A stretch of DNA of 64,000 bases from Pedobacter indicus (GCF_003449035.1 NZ_QRGB01000001.1:1364001-1428000); one strand, 5' to 3'; counted from the first letter of the stretch, positions 1 through 8,536 are shown. A program made the numbers and translations. Notes: a model not told the origin generated them from the letters alone.

Positions 1-567
1 AGCCCCATCGTTTACAATCTGTACACCAGTAGCCCGGCCCTGTAATGCTTCCACGGCGCTACCTGCAGGTTGTGATTTTAGCTCCGTTACGTTAACTACC
101 GCCACAGATCCGGTCAAATCCTTTTTTCGTTGAGAGCTATAGCCCGTAACTACTACTTCATTCAGGTCACTGCTGTCTTCTGAAAGTTCAATTTTGATCG
201 CCTGATCTGATGATGTAACGGTATATCGCGCTGTAACAAATCCTAAAAAGCTGACTTCGAGTATATCGTTTGGTTCAGCATCGATAACGAAATTTCCAGA
301 AGCATCCGTTGTGGTACCCGTTGTTTTCCCGACGATTTTAATAGTTGCTCCTGGAATTGGTAATTGGTCTGCTTGGTTGATGACCGTTCCTTTTACCGGA
401 GTTTGCACGACATTCAATAATGAATGCGTAGAGATTTTGTTCCATACTGAACCTTCCGATGCGGTTGCACTGCCCATAACGAGCATACCCATGGAAATCA
501 GTAGCCCATTCTTTAACGATCTTTTGGAAACGAAAGAACGGCTATGGAATTTCATAGTTTTTCCCAT
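1..567 (-). CDS. SusC/RagA-like TonB-dependent outer membrane receptor, N-terminal part (cut by window edge)
   Basis: Reading the minus strand from an ATG at 567 gives 189 codons open to the left edge. Seen: a basic N-terminus with a hydrophobic signal segment (about residues 20-36), a carboxypeptidase-regulatory-like beta-sandwich (about 54-130, with the GxTIKIVGKTTGTTTD pattern around 73-88), a TonB-box-like stretch NEVVVTGYSSQRKKDLTGSV (136-155) and the beginning of the plug. This is the standard N-terminal layout of SusC proteins, which import oligosaccharides or peptides across the outer membrane with a SusD lipoprotein. The SusD partner would lie to the left, outside the window. A second start at 555 is possible. 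Substrate unknown. Confidence 0.88.
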   Translation of the reverse strand, partial: MGKTMKFHSRSFVSKRSLKNGLLISMGMLVMGSATASEGSVWNKISTHSLLNVVQTPVKGTVINQADQLPIPGATIKIVGKTTGTTTDASGNFVIDAEPNDILEVSFLGFVTARYTVTSSDQAIKIELSEDSSDLNEVVVTGYSSQRKKDLTGSVAVVNVTELKSQPAGSAVEALQGRATGVQIVNDGA

Positions 568-989
568 AATAGATTTTGTTTTTTGGTTGATGATTAGGTG
601 ATTATCATAATTTTGGACATAACATATCCGTTAACCAACTGTAGTTCAGTTGATCTTGTGCACAAACAAATAGGTTTATGCGAAGAAGAGTTACTTCTTT
701 TTACTAATTGATACTGGTGTTTAGGTTGGGGTTAAGTAGCTGTGTTTCATTCAGTTGATAATTTATGTTTATATAATTTTTTGATTTTAATAAAACCCAT
801 AAATCCTGATCAACCAATAAACACACACAAAGTCCTCCGACGGCATCTAATCAACCCAGCGATAAAATCACAAAAGGAGGGACACGATCACAGAATAAAA
901 TAGGCCTAGTAGTTAGTTTGTTTTAGGTACACTAAGCTATGAATTATTTTTTAGAAAACTGAATTCCGGAAATTATTATTTCGCCCCGA
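568..989. other. Gene-free stretch upstream of the SusC-like gene
   Basis: About 420 bases with no convincing reading frame. It must hold the promoter of the minus-strand SusC-like gene. A small inverted repeat (CAACTG at 636-641, CAGTTG at 647-652) is visible about 70-85 bases upstream of that start; its meaning is unknown. No clear TAnnTTTG/TTTG pair, RNA gene or repeat was found. Confidence 0.4.
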
Positions 990-1289
990 TCATTCCCCTT
1001 GTGACAAGATACATAGGCTATCTGCCCTAGCTTCGACAGAATGCATCACTCCAACAGGTATATCGACTTCGTCATACTGGTCAAGTTCAATCGTTCTGTT
1101 TTCTTCCTTATAAACGACAGATCCTTCCATAACCGTTAGTTTGGATTTGATGTGTGCCTTGTGCTCTTTCAAAATCATCCCATTGTTAAAAGCCATGATC
1201 AGGACCTTAAACCCTGAACCTTGATGTAATGATTGAGCAACCGGGCCTCTCGATGTTTTCAACTTTTCTTTTACTTCCTTGATTGTCAT
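990..1289 (-). CDS. Small cupin-domain protein
   Basis: 99 residues, about the size of a single cupin barrel and little else. Seen: the second cupin motif near residues 73-84 (DEVDIPVGVMHS pattern with Pro, Gly and His) and a histidine pair (HKAH) in the first motif near residues 43-46. The first motif lacks the usual HxH spacing, so metal binding is uncertain. No signal peptide, hence probably cytoplasmic. Such mini-cupins are often sugar- or small-molecule-binding or isomerase-like proteins, but nothing here fixes a substrate. It is divergent from the sulfatase gene with about 120 bases between them. Confidence 0.75.
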   Translation of the reverse strand: MTIKEVKEKLKTSRGPVAQSLHQGSGFKVLIMAFNNGMILKEHKAHIKSKLTVMEGSVVYKEENRTIELDQYDEVDIPVGVMHSVEARADSLCILSQGE

Positions 1290-1406
1290 ATGCAGAGTTT
1301 TTATTTAGTGATTGAAATTCCAAATAGCATAAAAATAGCAATAAAAGATGGAGTCTTGATATAATTGGTCAAGCTTGCTCCAATTTTATTTTTTTACATT
1401 TACGTT

Positions 1407-2822
1407 ATGAGTACATATTACAATATGAATATCTCCATTTGGGTCGCTATCTTTTTGATCTTATTTGGTGGCAAACAAGAGGTTAGAGGATCAGAAGACC
1501 CCAAAAAACCAAACATTATTTTTATTTTAATAGATGATATGGGGTGGGCAGATCTTTCCAGCTTCGGAAATCCTGATGCTCAGACCCCCAATATTGATCG
1601 ATTGGCTTCAGAGGGAATAAGCTTCGACCAATTCTACGTCAATGCACCCATATGTTCCCCTTCGCGTACCGCAATCTTAACAGGCACTTATCCACAACGT
1701 TGGGATATCACATCATATTTATCCAACCGCAAGGAAAATGCGGAACGCGGATTAGCAAACTGGTTGGATCTTTCTGCGCCGACTTTAGCCAAAGACTTAA
1801 AGCGAGCTGGATATGCTACCGGTCATTTCGGAAAATGGCATATGGGCGGACAACGAGACGTTGCCGAGGCACCAGCAATTGCCGAATATGGATTTGATAA
1901 GTCACTGACAAACTTTGAAGGGATGGGGCCTAAATTGTTACCACTCACTAAGAATGCCAAAGGTGAAGTGGGCCGGATCTGGGAAGATGCAGAACGGCTC
2001 GGTGGATCGTTTACCTGGATGCAGCGCTCTGAAATAACGACTGGATTTATCGATGCCGCGATGGACTTTATCGAGGACTCGAAAAAGTCGAATAAGCCTT
2101 TTTACATCAATATTTGGCCTGATGATGTCCACAGCCCTTTTTGGCCACCTTTCGAAGATTATAACCTAACCAAAGAAGATAAAAAGCGCGCACTCTATCT
2201 GGCGGTTCTTGAGTCGATGGATAAACAATTCGGTAAACTGTTTGAATATGTAAAAAGTGACCAGGAGCTTCGGGACAACACAATCATTATTTTTTGTTCT
2301 GACAATGGACCTGAACCAGGGGCCGGAAGTGCTGGTGATCTCCGAGGGTTTAAAGGGCATTTGTATGAAGGCGGAATTCGTTCTTCTCTCATTGTTTGGG
2401 GGCCGACTTTTGTTTCTAAAAAAGTACGGGGACAGCATAATAAGCAAAATTACTTCACGGCGGTCGACCTCAAACCGTCCATTTTAGAGCTGACGGGTGT
2501 TGATGCGCAGCAGGGTGAATTAGCAGATGGTGAAAGTGTGTTACCGACCTTGCTTGGTAAAAAACAAACCTCCCGACAATCACCTGCGTTCTGGTCGCGC
2601 CCACCCGATCGGAAACACTTCAAAGACTTTGATCAGCCTTTACCCGATCTCGCAATTCGAGAAGGAAACTATAAACTACTCTGTGACTTTGATGGGGGAA
2701 GACCAGAACTGTTCGATCTAACGAAAGACCCCGAGGAAAAGAATAACCTTGCAGCTAAACATCTCGATAAAGTAAAAGAGATGACCAAGAAGGTCATGAA
2801 CTGGTATCGGGAAGTGACTTAG
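1407..2822 (+). CDS. Sulfatase (arylsulfatase family S1), exported
   Basis: Hydrolyses sulfate esters, probably on a sulfated carbohydrate in the periplasm. The ATG at 1407 gives 471 residues and an N-terminal hydrophobic segment (about residues 9-22), a signal peptide; the frame is open further upstream only through a TTG at 1365. Seen: the metal-binding IDDMGWADL motif (about 42-50), the CSPSR motif (Cys near residue 83), whose Cys would be converted to formylglycine, and a SDNGPEPG motif in the middle. The C-terminal third has the usual sulfatase subdomain (KLLCDFDGGRPELFDLTKDPEE pattern split over a turn). No sulfatase-maturing radical SAM gene lies next to it. S1 subfamily and substrate cannot be told from the sequence alone. 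Confidence 0.92.
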   Translation: MSTYYNMNISIWVAIFLILFGGKQEVRGSEDPKKPNIIFILIDDMGWADLSSFGNPDAQTPNIDRLASEGISFDQFYVNAPICSPSRTAILTGTYPQRWDITSYLSNRKENAERGLANWLDLSAPTLAKDLKRAGYATGHFGKWHMGGQRDVAEAPAIAEYGFDKSLTNFEGMGPKLLPLTKNAKGEVGRIWEDAERLGGSFTWMQRSEITTGFIDAAMDFIEDSKKSNKPFYINIWPDDVHSPFWPPFEDYNLTKEDKKRALYLAVLESMDKQFGKLFEYVKSDQELRDNTIIIFCSDNGPEPGAGSAGDLRGFKGHLYEGGIRSSLIVWGPTFVSKKVRGQHNKQNYFTAVDLKPSILELTGVDAQQGELADGESVLPTLLGKKQTSRQSPAFWSRPPDRKHFKDFDQPLPDLAIREGNYKLLCDFDGGRPELFDLTKDPEEKNNLAAKHLDKVKEMTKKVMNWYREVT

Positions 2823-2933
2823 TGACGTAGTGGTAATGGTGGAGACGGTATTTCACCTACTACGCAGGAGCACGCTTGGAAAACCGACGAAAGAAACGAG
2901 TACACAATCAAATTTAAATAAGCTTTTCTTGAA

Positions 2934-2954
2934 AACCCAGAAAGAATCTGGGTT
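2934..2954. repeat. Short hairpin downstream of the sulfatase gene
   Basis: Perfect 8-base arms (AACCCAGA at 2934-2941 and TCTGGGTT at 2947-2954) around a 5-base loop. On the minus strand it is followed by a short T run, so it could be a weak terminator for nhaA transcription running leftwards; on the plus strand no T run follows. Confidence 0.4.
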
Positions 2955-2958
2955 AGGA

Positions 2959-3081
2959 CTTGTTTAGGCTTGTCTCTTATTTAACCCGTAGTGCTCCCAG
3001 TATCAACTCGTACAAACCATCGGTTTTAACGGGTTGGCAACGGGAGCACTACGGGTTGACAACGGGTTCACCCTAAACAAG
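2959..3081. repeat. Nested long inverted repeat between convergent genes
   Basis: Outer arms CTTGTTTAGG (2959-2968) and CCTAAACAAG (3072-3081) enclose perfect 16-base inner arms (AACCCGTAGTGCTCCC at 2983-2998, GGGAGCACTACGGGTT at 3042-3057). The right half also contains two near-identical 16-base direct repeats (about 3030-3045 and 3051-3066, one mismatch). It fills the gap between the convergent sulfatase and nhaA genes. It could be a bidirectional transcription stop, a small mobile-element remnant or a structured RNA; there is no T tract beside the inner stem. Confidence 0.6.
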
Positions 3082-3126
3082 GTCATTACGAAATTAACTC
3101 GTTTTGTCTTATACAAAGTGTCGCGC

Positions 3127-4287
3127 TTAGGTTTTTTTAGTTTTTGCGTTGTTTAATATTGTATAACCAATAATTCCCGAAAGGAGCGAAGCTATCAGAA
3201 TTGAGAACTTAGCTTCGGCAATCAGCGACTGGTCATTAAAAGATAGAAGAGCTATAAAAATTGCCATCGTAAAACCGACGCCTGCCAGGGATCCTATGCC
3301 GATAATGTGTTTCCAGTTAGCGTGGGCAGGGAGCTGAGCGATATTGAGTTTTGTTGCTAGTTTAGACATTAGCAAAATACCCACCGGCTTGCCGATACAG
3401 AGACCCGCAAGGATACCCAAGCCTAAAGGTGATAGAAGGCCATCTAGCATTGTGCTTTCAAAGCGGATATTGGTGTTGGCCAAAGCAAATAACGGGACGA
3501 TTAAGAAGTTTACCGGGGTAATGAGGGCATGTTCTAGTTTGAGCAAAGGAGATGTCTCCTTATTTTTATCACCCAGTGGAATGGTCATCGCTGTAAGGAC
3601 ACCAGCGACAGTAGCATGTATTCCTGAATGATGAATAAAGTACCAAATGAAAAGTCCGGGTATCAGGTAGAAAACTAACGAACGTATTCCCATTCGATTG
3701 AAGAGGATGAGCAAGAGCAATATTGCACCAGCATAGCCTAAATAGCTAATTTGCAGTTCCGCAGAATAAAAGATTGCGATAACGAGAATGGCGATCAAGT
3801 CATCGACAATAGCCAAGGCAGCGAGGAACACTTTCAGCGAGGAAGGGACTCTTTTGCCTAGCATAGCAAGGATGGCAAGAGCAAAGGCAATATCCGTGGC
3901 CATTGGAATTCCCCAACCAGAGGCAGTTTCTGTACCGGCATTGGTAAGGAGGTAAATGCCTGCTGGAATGAGCGCCCCACCAAACGCACTAAGGATAGAT
4001 AAAGCCGCCTGACGAGGCGTAGACAGTCCGCCATTGACTACCTCTCTTTTGATTTCCAGACCGACCAGGAGAAAAAAGATAGCCATAAGTCCGTCATTAA
4101 TCCAAAGCGCTACCGAATATTTGAGGTGTATCGCCGGGCTTTCAAATCCTAACGGCAAATTAAGGAGCTTTTCAAATGAGGCCCCCCATGGAGAATTGGC
4201 AATAAGGAGTGAAATAATGACACAAAGAAAGAGGATAATCCCCCCGCTTGATGCTGAGTTGAAGAACTGCTGAAATATTTTTCTCAT
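3127..4287 (-). CDS. nhaA: Na+/H+ antiporter NhaA
   Basis: Inner-membrane electrogenic sodium/proton antiporter for pH and sodium homeostasis. 386 residues from the ATG at 4287, matching the usual NhaA length of about 390; an upstream in-frame extension to 4341 adds a non-conserved stretch that overlaps the promoter. Seen: the FNSASSGGIILF start typical of NhaA, the VGLEIKREVVNG segment, PMATDIAFALAILAMLG, and AIVDDLIAILVIAIFY, whose paired Asp residues correspond to the ion-binding aspartates of E. coli NhaA. About a dozen hydrophobic helices. A promoter match lies directly upstream. Confidence 0.96.
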   Translation of the reverse strand: MRKIFQQFFNSASSGGIILFLCVIISLLIANSPWGASFEKLLNLPLGFESPAIHLKYSVALWINDGLMAIFFLLVGLEIKREVVNGGLSTPRQAALSILSAFGGALIPAGIYLLTNAGTETASGWGIPMATDIAFALAILAMLGKRVPSSLKVFLAALAIVDDLIAILVIAIFYSAELQISYLGYAGAILLLLILFNRMGIRSLVFYLIPGLFIWYFIHHSGIHATVAGVLTAMTIPLGDKNKETSPLLKLEHALITPVNFLIVPLFALANTNIRFESTMLDGLLSPLGLGILAGLCIGKPVGILLMSKLATKLNIAQLPAHANWKHIIGIGSLAGVGFTMAIFIALLSFNDQSLIAEAKFSILIASLLSGIIGYTILNNAKTKKT

Positions 4288-4312
4288 TATAGAATATCGA
4301 AGTTTGTTTTTA

Positions 4313-4342
4313 CAAAGGTATAGCCAGAAGAAGGGTGGCAAA
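4313..4342 (-). promoter_or_regulatory. Promoter of nhaA
   Basis: On the minus strand TTTG (4339-4342) and TACCTTTG (4313-4320) are separated by 18 bases, matching the Bacteroidota -33/-7 pattern. It predicts transcription starting near 4307, a leader of about 20 bases. Confidence 0.55.
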
Positions 4343-4395
4343 AGTAAAAAATGGACATATCGGCTCTTGGGAAGCCTGTTATGAGCTTTTTACCG

Positions 4396-4403
4396 TATAT
4401 TTG
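4396..4403 (+). promoter_or_regulatory. -7 box abutting the AraC start codon
   Basis: TATATTTG fits the Bacteroidota -7 consensus exactly and ends 6 bases before the ATG at 4410, so transcription would begin at or next to the start codon. No clean -33 TTTG was found at the right spacing. Confidence 0.4.
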
Positions 4404-4409
4404 TAGGTA

Positions 4410-5252
4410 ATGCCTATCAAGTTATTGAGAAATATAAAATTAAATCGTTTTACCTTCTCGAAAAGTCAGGAGGAAAAAGGTGTGCTCGGTCAGCAATTCT
4501 CCGGTAAACATGTTCTTGGAGCGTACGTCTTTCCGTGTAAGGATTTAAAATCTAATCAACCGCTTTTTAACGATGGTTTTCCTTCGCTGATCTTTATGCC
4601 CCGATCTACCGATCATGTTCGCTTAAGAAGAAAAAAAGAGATTGCCCATTTAAAATCGGCTTGGGCTTGCTGCGGTGTTATTCAAGATACGCATTGGGAG
4701 ATTCCGGAGGGCCTTGAATATATTCTTGTTTTACGCTTCAATCCCTCGTCTTTTTACTCCCTGTTTAAAATTGATCCGATGGTTTTCCGGTCGGCACCTG
4801 TTTGCAGTTTTCAAGATTTGGTAAGTGCAGAATGGTCATCGATGATAAATGAGATGTATCAGAAAGAGGGTGTTTCAGAAAAGATCAGCTTCTTAGAAAG
4901 TGTGCTATCCGAACAGGACACAGATGACTATTTGCCTTATTTTTTACAGGCTGCAATTGATCATATCGAACTGCGTAGGGGGAATACGACAGTATCAGAT
5001 GTATTAAAAGCGCTGGGTGAAAAGGTAAATCATAAATGGTTGCAACGTAACTTTGTCAAATACCTGGGCATCTCACCAAAAAAGTACATCTCCCTTCAAC
5101 GTTTTATATACGCGTATGGAAGGTATGGTGAAAACAAGAACCCGGATTTACTCGATACGGCTCTTCATTCAGGTTATTATGATCATAGTCACTTCTATAA
5201 AGATTTCAAACAATATATCGGAATAACCCCTTCCCAGTATGCATGGGATTAG
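4410..5252 (+). CDS. AraC-family transcriptional regulator
   Basis: 280 residues. The C-terminal 90 residues carry the two helix-turn-helix units of the AraC family: the first is atypical (VSDVLKALGEKVNHKWLQRNF), the second canonical (ALHSGYYDHSHFYKDFKQYIGITPSQY). The N-terminal 180 residues resemble the beta-rich effector domain of AraC proteins annotated as DUF6597-like, but I cannot assign a ligand. Its target is unknown; it stands between nhaA (divergent) and the DsbA-like gene (convergent), so it may be a lone regulator. The start at 4410 sits right behind a -7 box, so the mRNA may be leaderless. Confidence 0.88.
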   Translation: MPIKLLRNIKLNRFTFSKSQEEKGVLGQQFSGKHVLGAYVFPCKDLKSNQPLFNDGFPSLIFMPRSTDHVRLRRKKEIAHLKSAWACCGVIQDTHWEIPEGLEYILVLRFNPSSFYSLFKIDPMVFRSAPVCSFQDLVSAEWSSMINEMYQKEGVSEKISFLESVLSEQDTDDYLPYFLQAAIDHIELRRGNTTVSDVLKALGEKVNHKWLQRNFVKYLGISPKKYISLQRFIYAYGRYGENKNPDLLDTALHSGYYDHSHFYKDFKQYIGITPSQYAWD

Positions 5253-5283
5253 TTATGAACGACATTGGCGTCTGTGGAAGCGA

Positions 5284-5943
5284 TTAACGAGTTGATCCAG
5301 GTTTTTCTTGCCATTCGGAGAATGATTTAGTCAGTGTGCTTAGAAAAGTCTGCACCGGCTGTGCTCCAGAAATTGCATATTTTCGGTCGAATACAAAAAA
5401 CGGCACTCCCGTTACACCCAGAATTCGAGCTTCCCTGATGTCCTCTTGCATTAATTGATGGTATTCTTCATTCGTCAATGCTGTTTGTACTTCTGTTTCA
5501 TCAAGTCCGATGTCTTTACCTAACTCGGTTAGCGTTTCAGTGTCAGCAATATTTTTTCCTTCGGTAAAATAAGCATAGAACAAACGTTCTTCGATTTCAT
5601 TACCCAGGTTCTTCGTTTTGGCAAACTGTATTAATCGATGAGCGTTCTGCGAGTTAGCCATTACCGCCTTTTCGAAATGATAATCCAATCCGGCGGCGCT
5701 CGCTGTTTGTGTCACACTTTCTAGCATTTCATCTACCTGATAATGACTCATCCCTTTTGTTTTCACCAGATAGTCTTTCATGCTCTCGCTGCTCACTTCT
5801 GGCGCAGAAGGATCTAATTGAAAGCTTTTCCAAATTATCTCTATTTGATTTTTATCAGTGAACTGTTCCATTGCCTTCTCCAGATTCCGCTTTCCGATGT
5901 AGCAAAATGGACACATTACATCACTCCAGATTTCTATTTTCAT
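5284..5943 (-). CDS. DsbA-family thiol oxidoreductase, FrnE-like
   Basis: 219 residues, the usual size of FrnE/2-hydroxychromene-2-carboxylate isomerase-like DsbA proteins. Seen: a thioredoxin-like beginning with a CPFC active site (Cys11, Cys14), the helical insertion in the middle, and the GVTGVPFFVFDRKYAISGAQP stretch (split by the cis-Pro loop VPFF) near residues 177-198. There is no signal peptide, so it probably acts in the cytoplasm, in thiol-disulfide chemistry or oxidative stress. The immediate neighbours are not functionally related. The precise substrate is unknown. Confidence 0.9.
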   Translation of the reverse strand: MKIEIWSDVMCPFCYIGKRNLEKAMEQFTDKNQIEIIWKSFQLDPSAPEVSSESMKDYLVKTKGMSHYQVDEMLESVTQTASAAGLDYHFEKAVMANSQNAHRLIQFAKTKNLGNEIEERLFYAYFTEGKNIADTETLTELGKDIGLDETEVQTALTNEEYHQLMQEDIREARILGVTGVPFFVFDRKYAISGAQPVQTFLSTLTKSFSEWQEKPGSTR

Positions 5944-5975
5944 ATATTCTATTATTATTTACTATTGCCTAAAGT

Positions 5976-6005
5976 TAAAGATATCACTATTTCTAAATTA
6001 TCCAA
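5976..6005 (-). promoter_or_regulatory. Likely promoter of the DsbA-like gene
   Basis: On the minus strand TTG (6003-6005) and TATCTTTA (5976-5983, one base off TAnnTTTG) are spaced by 19 bases, about 30 bases ahead of the ATG at 5943. Confidence 0.4.
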
Positions 6006-6155
6006 GTCCCCAATCCGGTTTGTGAGCCGATAATAAGTGTTGTATTTCTCCGCGAATATAAAGAATGGGTATTTGAAAAAATGTAACATAAATATTTTTC
6101 TGTTTAAACGGTTAAGCGTATCTTGGATGTCAGAAATCTACCAAGGTAAACTTAA

Positions 6156-7310
6156 ATGAATGACAAAATCAACAACAACATTAGTCGACGTAAAGCGCTT
6201 ACTGCTGCTGCTTCCCTAGCTGGATTGTCGGTAGTACCTTCATTCGCGCAAGAGACAGAGAATGCACAGGCAGTTTATCGCAAAAAAACTGAAGCGGCAG
6301 ATTCGCGACTTTATACTTTACGTAGCCAGGTTTCCAGGCAGTTTACGACTTTTAATGAAAAAACGAAACAGAAAGCGATTCCGATTAAGCCTGGAGGGAA
6401 AGTTGTTTTAGTTGAGCATGACAAGCCTGGTATTATCAGTCGGATGTGGATTACCTTTTCGGGATGGTTTTGGGAAAACTGGGATCTGAGTGAAGAAAAA
6501 TGGCCTGATCCAACTATTTTAAAGAAGTTGGTATTACGGATCTATTGGGATGGGAATGAATACCCCTCGGTAGAAGCACCGATGGGGGATTTTTTTGGTA
6601 TCGGTCATTGCGAATTTAAACATTATGTGTCTGACTACCTGGGAATGTCAAGCGGGGGTTTTTACTCTTATTTCCCGATGCCCTTTGAAAAGATAAAGAT
6701 CGAAGTCGAAAATTTTCATGACAAAGTAGAACCACATGTTTTCTTGAATGCAAACTATCAGGAAATGCAATCTTTACCCGCTGATGCCGGTAGGTTTCAT
6801 TGTTTATATAATGCCGGAACGAATGAGGGTCCGGATCCATTGACCATTGTAAAAACGAAGGGGAAAGGTCATTTTGTAGGTTGTTGTTTGTCGATGCAAA
6901 GTTGGTTGCCAAATTATATGGGTTACTTAGAGGCGCCTGAATACTTTTATATTGATACGGAAGATAGGACGAAAGCCACCATCGTAGGGACGGGCTTAGA
7001 AGATTATTTTAATGGGGGATGGTATTTCAGAGATGGGGAGTTTAACGCTCCATACCATGGAGTACCTTTAAAAGATCCGCTCCGTTCGATGATAAGTATG
7101 TACCGGTTTCACAACGAGGATGCAGTCTGTTTTGAGGAAAGTATAGAAATGGCATTTATCAATCATAGACCATCCCGACCCTTTAAGTTTTCTTCAACTG
7201 CGTATTGGTACCAAAACACGGCGGCGCGGTTAGCATTTCAATTGCCACCAAAAGATAAGCTTGTGGACTGGTACCGGATTCGGGATACAGATCACCAGTC
7301 TATTCCATAG
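6156..7310 (+). CDS. GH172-family protein (DUF2961), exported
   Basis: 384 residues. The DUF2961 fold is now glycoside hydrolase family 172, whose characterised members act on difructose dianhydrides and on alpha-D-fructofuranosides or arabinofuranosides. Seen: an N-terminal SRRKALTAAASLAGLS segment that resembles a twin-arginine signal, GKVVLVEHDKPGIISRMWIT in the first sandwich, and the family signature GTGLEDYFNGGWYF (about residues 278-291) with its acidic residue, followed by NAPYHGVPLKDP. Length is normal. It stands alone; no SusC/SusD or other carbohydrate enzyme adjoins it, so the substrate cannot be inferred from context. A Tat-like signal suggests export after folding, or it may mark a Sec signal of similar look. 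Confidence 0.87.
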   Translation: MNDKINNNISRRKALTAAASLAGLSVVPSFAQETENAQAVYRKKTEAADSRLYTLRSQVSRQFTTFNEKTKQKAIPIKPGGKVVLVEHDKPGIISRMWITFSGWFWENWDLSEEKWPDPTILKKLVLRIYWDGNEYPSVEAPMGDFFGIGHCEFKHYVSDYLGMSSGGFYSYFPMPFEKIKIEVENFHDKVEPHVFLNANYQEMQSLPADAGRFHCLYNAGTNEGPDPLTIVKTKGKGHFVGCCLSMQSWLPNYMGYLEAPEYFYIDTEDRTKATIVGTGLEDYFNGGWYFRDGEFNAPYHGVPLKDPLRSMISMYRFHNEDAVCFEESIEMAFINHRPSRPFKFSSTAYWYQNTAARLAFQLPPKDKLVDWYRIRDTDHQSIP

Positions 7311-7365
7311 GGAACAGTCTGTCTTATACCCACTGTCCGAGCGACTATAATTGGTTTGTAGTACA

Positions 7366-7767
7366 CTATTGTTTTTTGTATTTAGCTCTACAAGGTTCGA
7401 TGCAAGGGTAATTAATAATTAATATATCTCGGTCGTGTTCAAATGAATAGTTGCTGTATTCTGGGTCTAGACAGTCAGGAGAGGTAAATGTCGAATCAGC
7501 AATCGAATAAGTTCCTGAACTCGGACTGTCTGAATTCATTGACATATCACACAATCTACCATTTGATGTGATTATTCCGTTATTCTTAAAACTTATAATT
7601 TTATCACTCTCCACAGCAGTAAATGTCCCGCTTCCGTCGCCTGGATCAGCTAAAACTTCGATCAACTTCCAGTCGCCGATCAGTTCTGTGTTGTGAACAG
7701 TTTTGTCATTCTTGTCACAGGAAGCCAAAACTCCGATGATCGCCAATGTTAAAATAATTTTTTTCAT
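7366..7767 (-). CDS. Lipoprotein with lipocalin-like domain, function unknown
   Basis: 133 residues. Seen: a lipoprotein signal ending in GVLASC (Cys16), followed by a beta-rich domain with the GDWKLIEVL beginning typical of lipocalin-like (META/lipocalin_4-type) Bacteroidota lipoproteins, and four cysteines beyond the lipid anchor (about residues 78, 98, 121 and 125) that could form disulfides in the periplasm. Such proteins are common in Sphingobacteria and mostly uncharacterised. It follows the membrane protein at 7802-8536 on the same strand with a 34-base gap, so the two may be cotranscribed. Confidence 0.75.
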   Translation of the reverse strand: MKKIILTLAIIGVLASCDKNDKTVHNTELIGDWKLIEVLADPGDGSGTFTAVESDKIISFKNNGIITSNGRLCDMSMNSDSPSSGTYSIADSTFTSPDCLDPEYSNYSFEHDRDILIINYPCIEPCRAKYKKQ

Positions 7768-7801
7768 AATGTCTTGTACTTTTGGTTTTGCACTGATACC
7801 G

Positions 7802-8536
7802 TTATTTCTTATAAACGATGTTGGGTAAAATTTTTCTTATTTCATCTAGTATTTGTTCATTTGATTTATCTTTTGCGGAATAATAAATTTTCTTACCGTC
7901 AGTCTTAGTAAATAGAATAATAGGTTTGTTGTCCGAATTCAAAATCAGTTTTACTATTTCTCCATTTCTTGTTTTGAAATAACCTTTATTTATTGTTCCA
8001 AGTGCAAATCCATTTGTCTTTAAAGTGATTTCAGGCAATTGTTTGATTAGCTCAACGCTTTGGATTTCAGCTTCAGTTAACCTCTCTCCATAACTTCCTC
8101 TAAAAGATATGCTCTCAGAATCAATGCTTATTTTGTTTTCTTTAAATGCATACCCTAAAAGCCAGACAACAATGAGTAGTGTGAATATGAGTACAACAAT
8201 TCCTATTTTATTCCATTTTTCACTAAGTCCTTTCGAATATTTTGAACTTGTTGAGATAAAATAGATATAGGCGACAATGGGATAAATCCCTAAAAATATT
8301 CCGCCGGCATTGTCGTCGACAAAATATACTAAGATAGACCCAAGCACCGCAAAGGATATTCCTAAGAATATATGGAAATTTCGGAAATAGGGGATATATG
8401 CATGAATGTCCACCTTCTTTCTATCTTGTTCGTTCATTGTGTTGTAGCCCGAAAGAAGGTATTTGGCGTTATTTTCGGTGAGAATAAATCCAATTGCAAC
8501 AAAAAGCAAACTCGTTCCGATAATTACGTAAATCAT
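7802..8536 (-). CDS. Membrane protein with DUF3784 and a PH-like C-terminal domain
   Basis: 244 residues. The N-terminal half has four hydrophobic helices (about residues 2-20, 55-72, 78-96 and 108-130); the segment from the first helix through NEQDRKKVDIHAY and the second helix is the DUF3784 pattern. The C-terminal half (about 135-240) is soluble and beta-rich, resembling a bacterial pleckstrin-homology-like domain. No catalytic motif is visible, and the function of DUF3784 is not established. Its base composition is AT-rich compared with its neighbours. It may be cotranscribed with the lipoprotein downstream. Confidence 0.7.
   Translation of the reverse strand: MIYVIIGTSLLFVAIGFILTENNAKYLLSGYNTMNEQDRKKVDIHAYIPYFRNFHIFLGISFAVLGSILVYFVDDNAGGIFLGIYPIVAYIYFISTSSKYSKGLSEKWNKIGIVVLIFTLLIVVWLLGYAFKENKISIDSESISFRGSYGERLTEAEIQSVELIKQLPEITLKTNGFALGTINKGYFKTRNGEIVKLILNSDNKPIILFTKTDGKKIYYSAKDKSNEQILDEIRKILPNIVYKK

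Noticed and set aside
1365-1406. TTG start of the sulfatase at 1365
   Set aside because: The ATG at 1407 retains the signal segment and is closer to what sulfatases usually show.
2166-2447. Minus-strand frame opposite the sulfatase
   Set aside because: A shadow of the sulfatase coding strand with no motif and no start signal.
2968-3120. Bits resembling Tn5/IS4 ends (TGTCTCTTAT near 2971 and TGTCTTATAC near 3106; also TGTCTTATAC near 7321)
   Set aside because: Only 9-10 bases match, no transposase or paired target duplication is visible, and the similarity may be chance.
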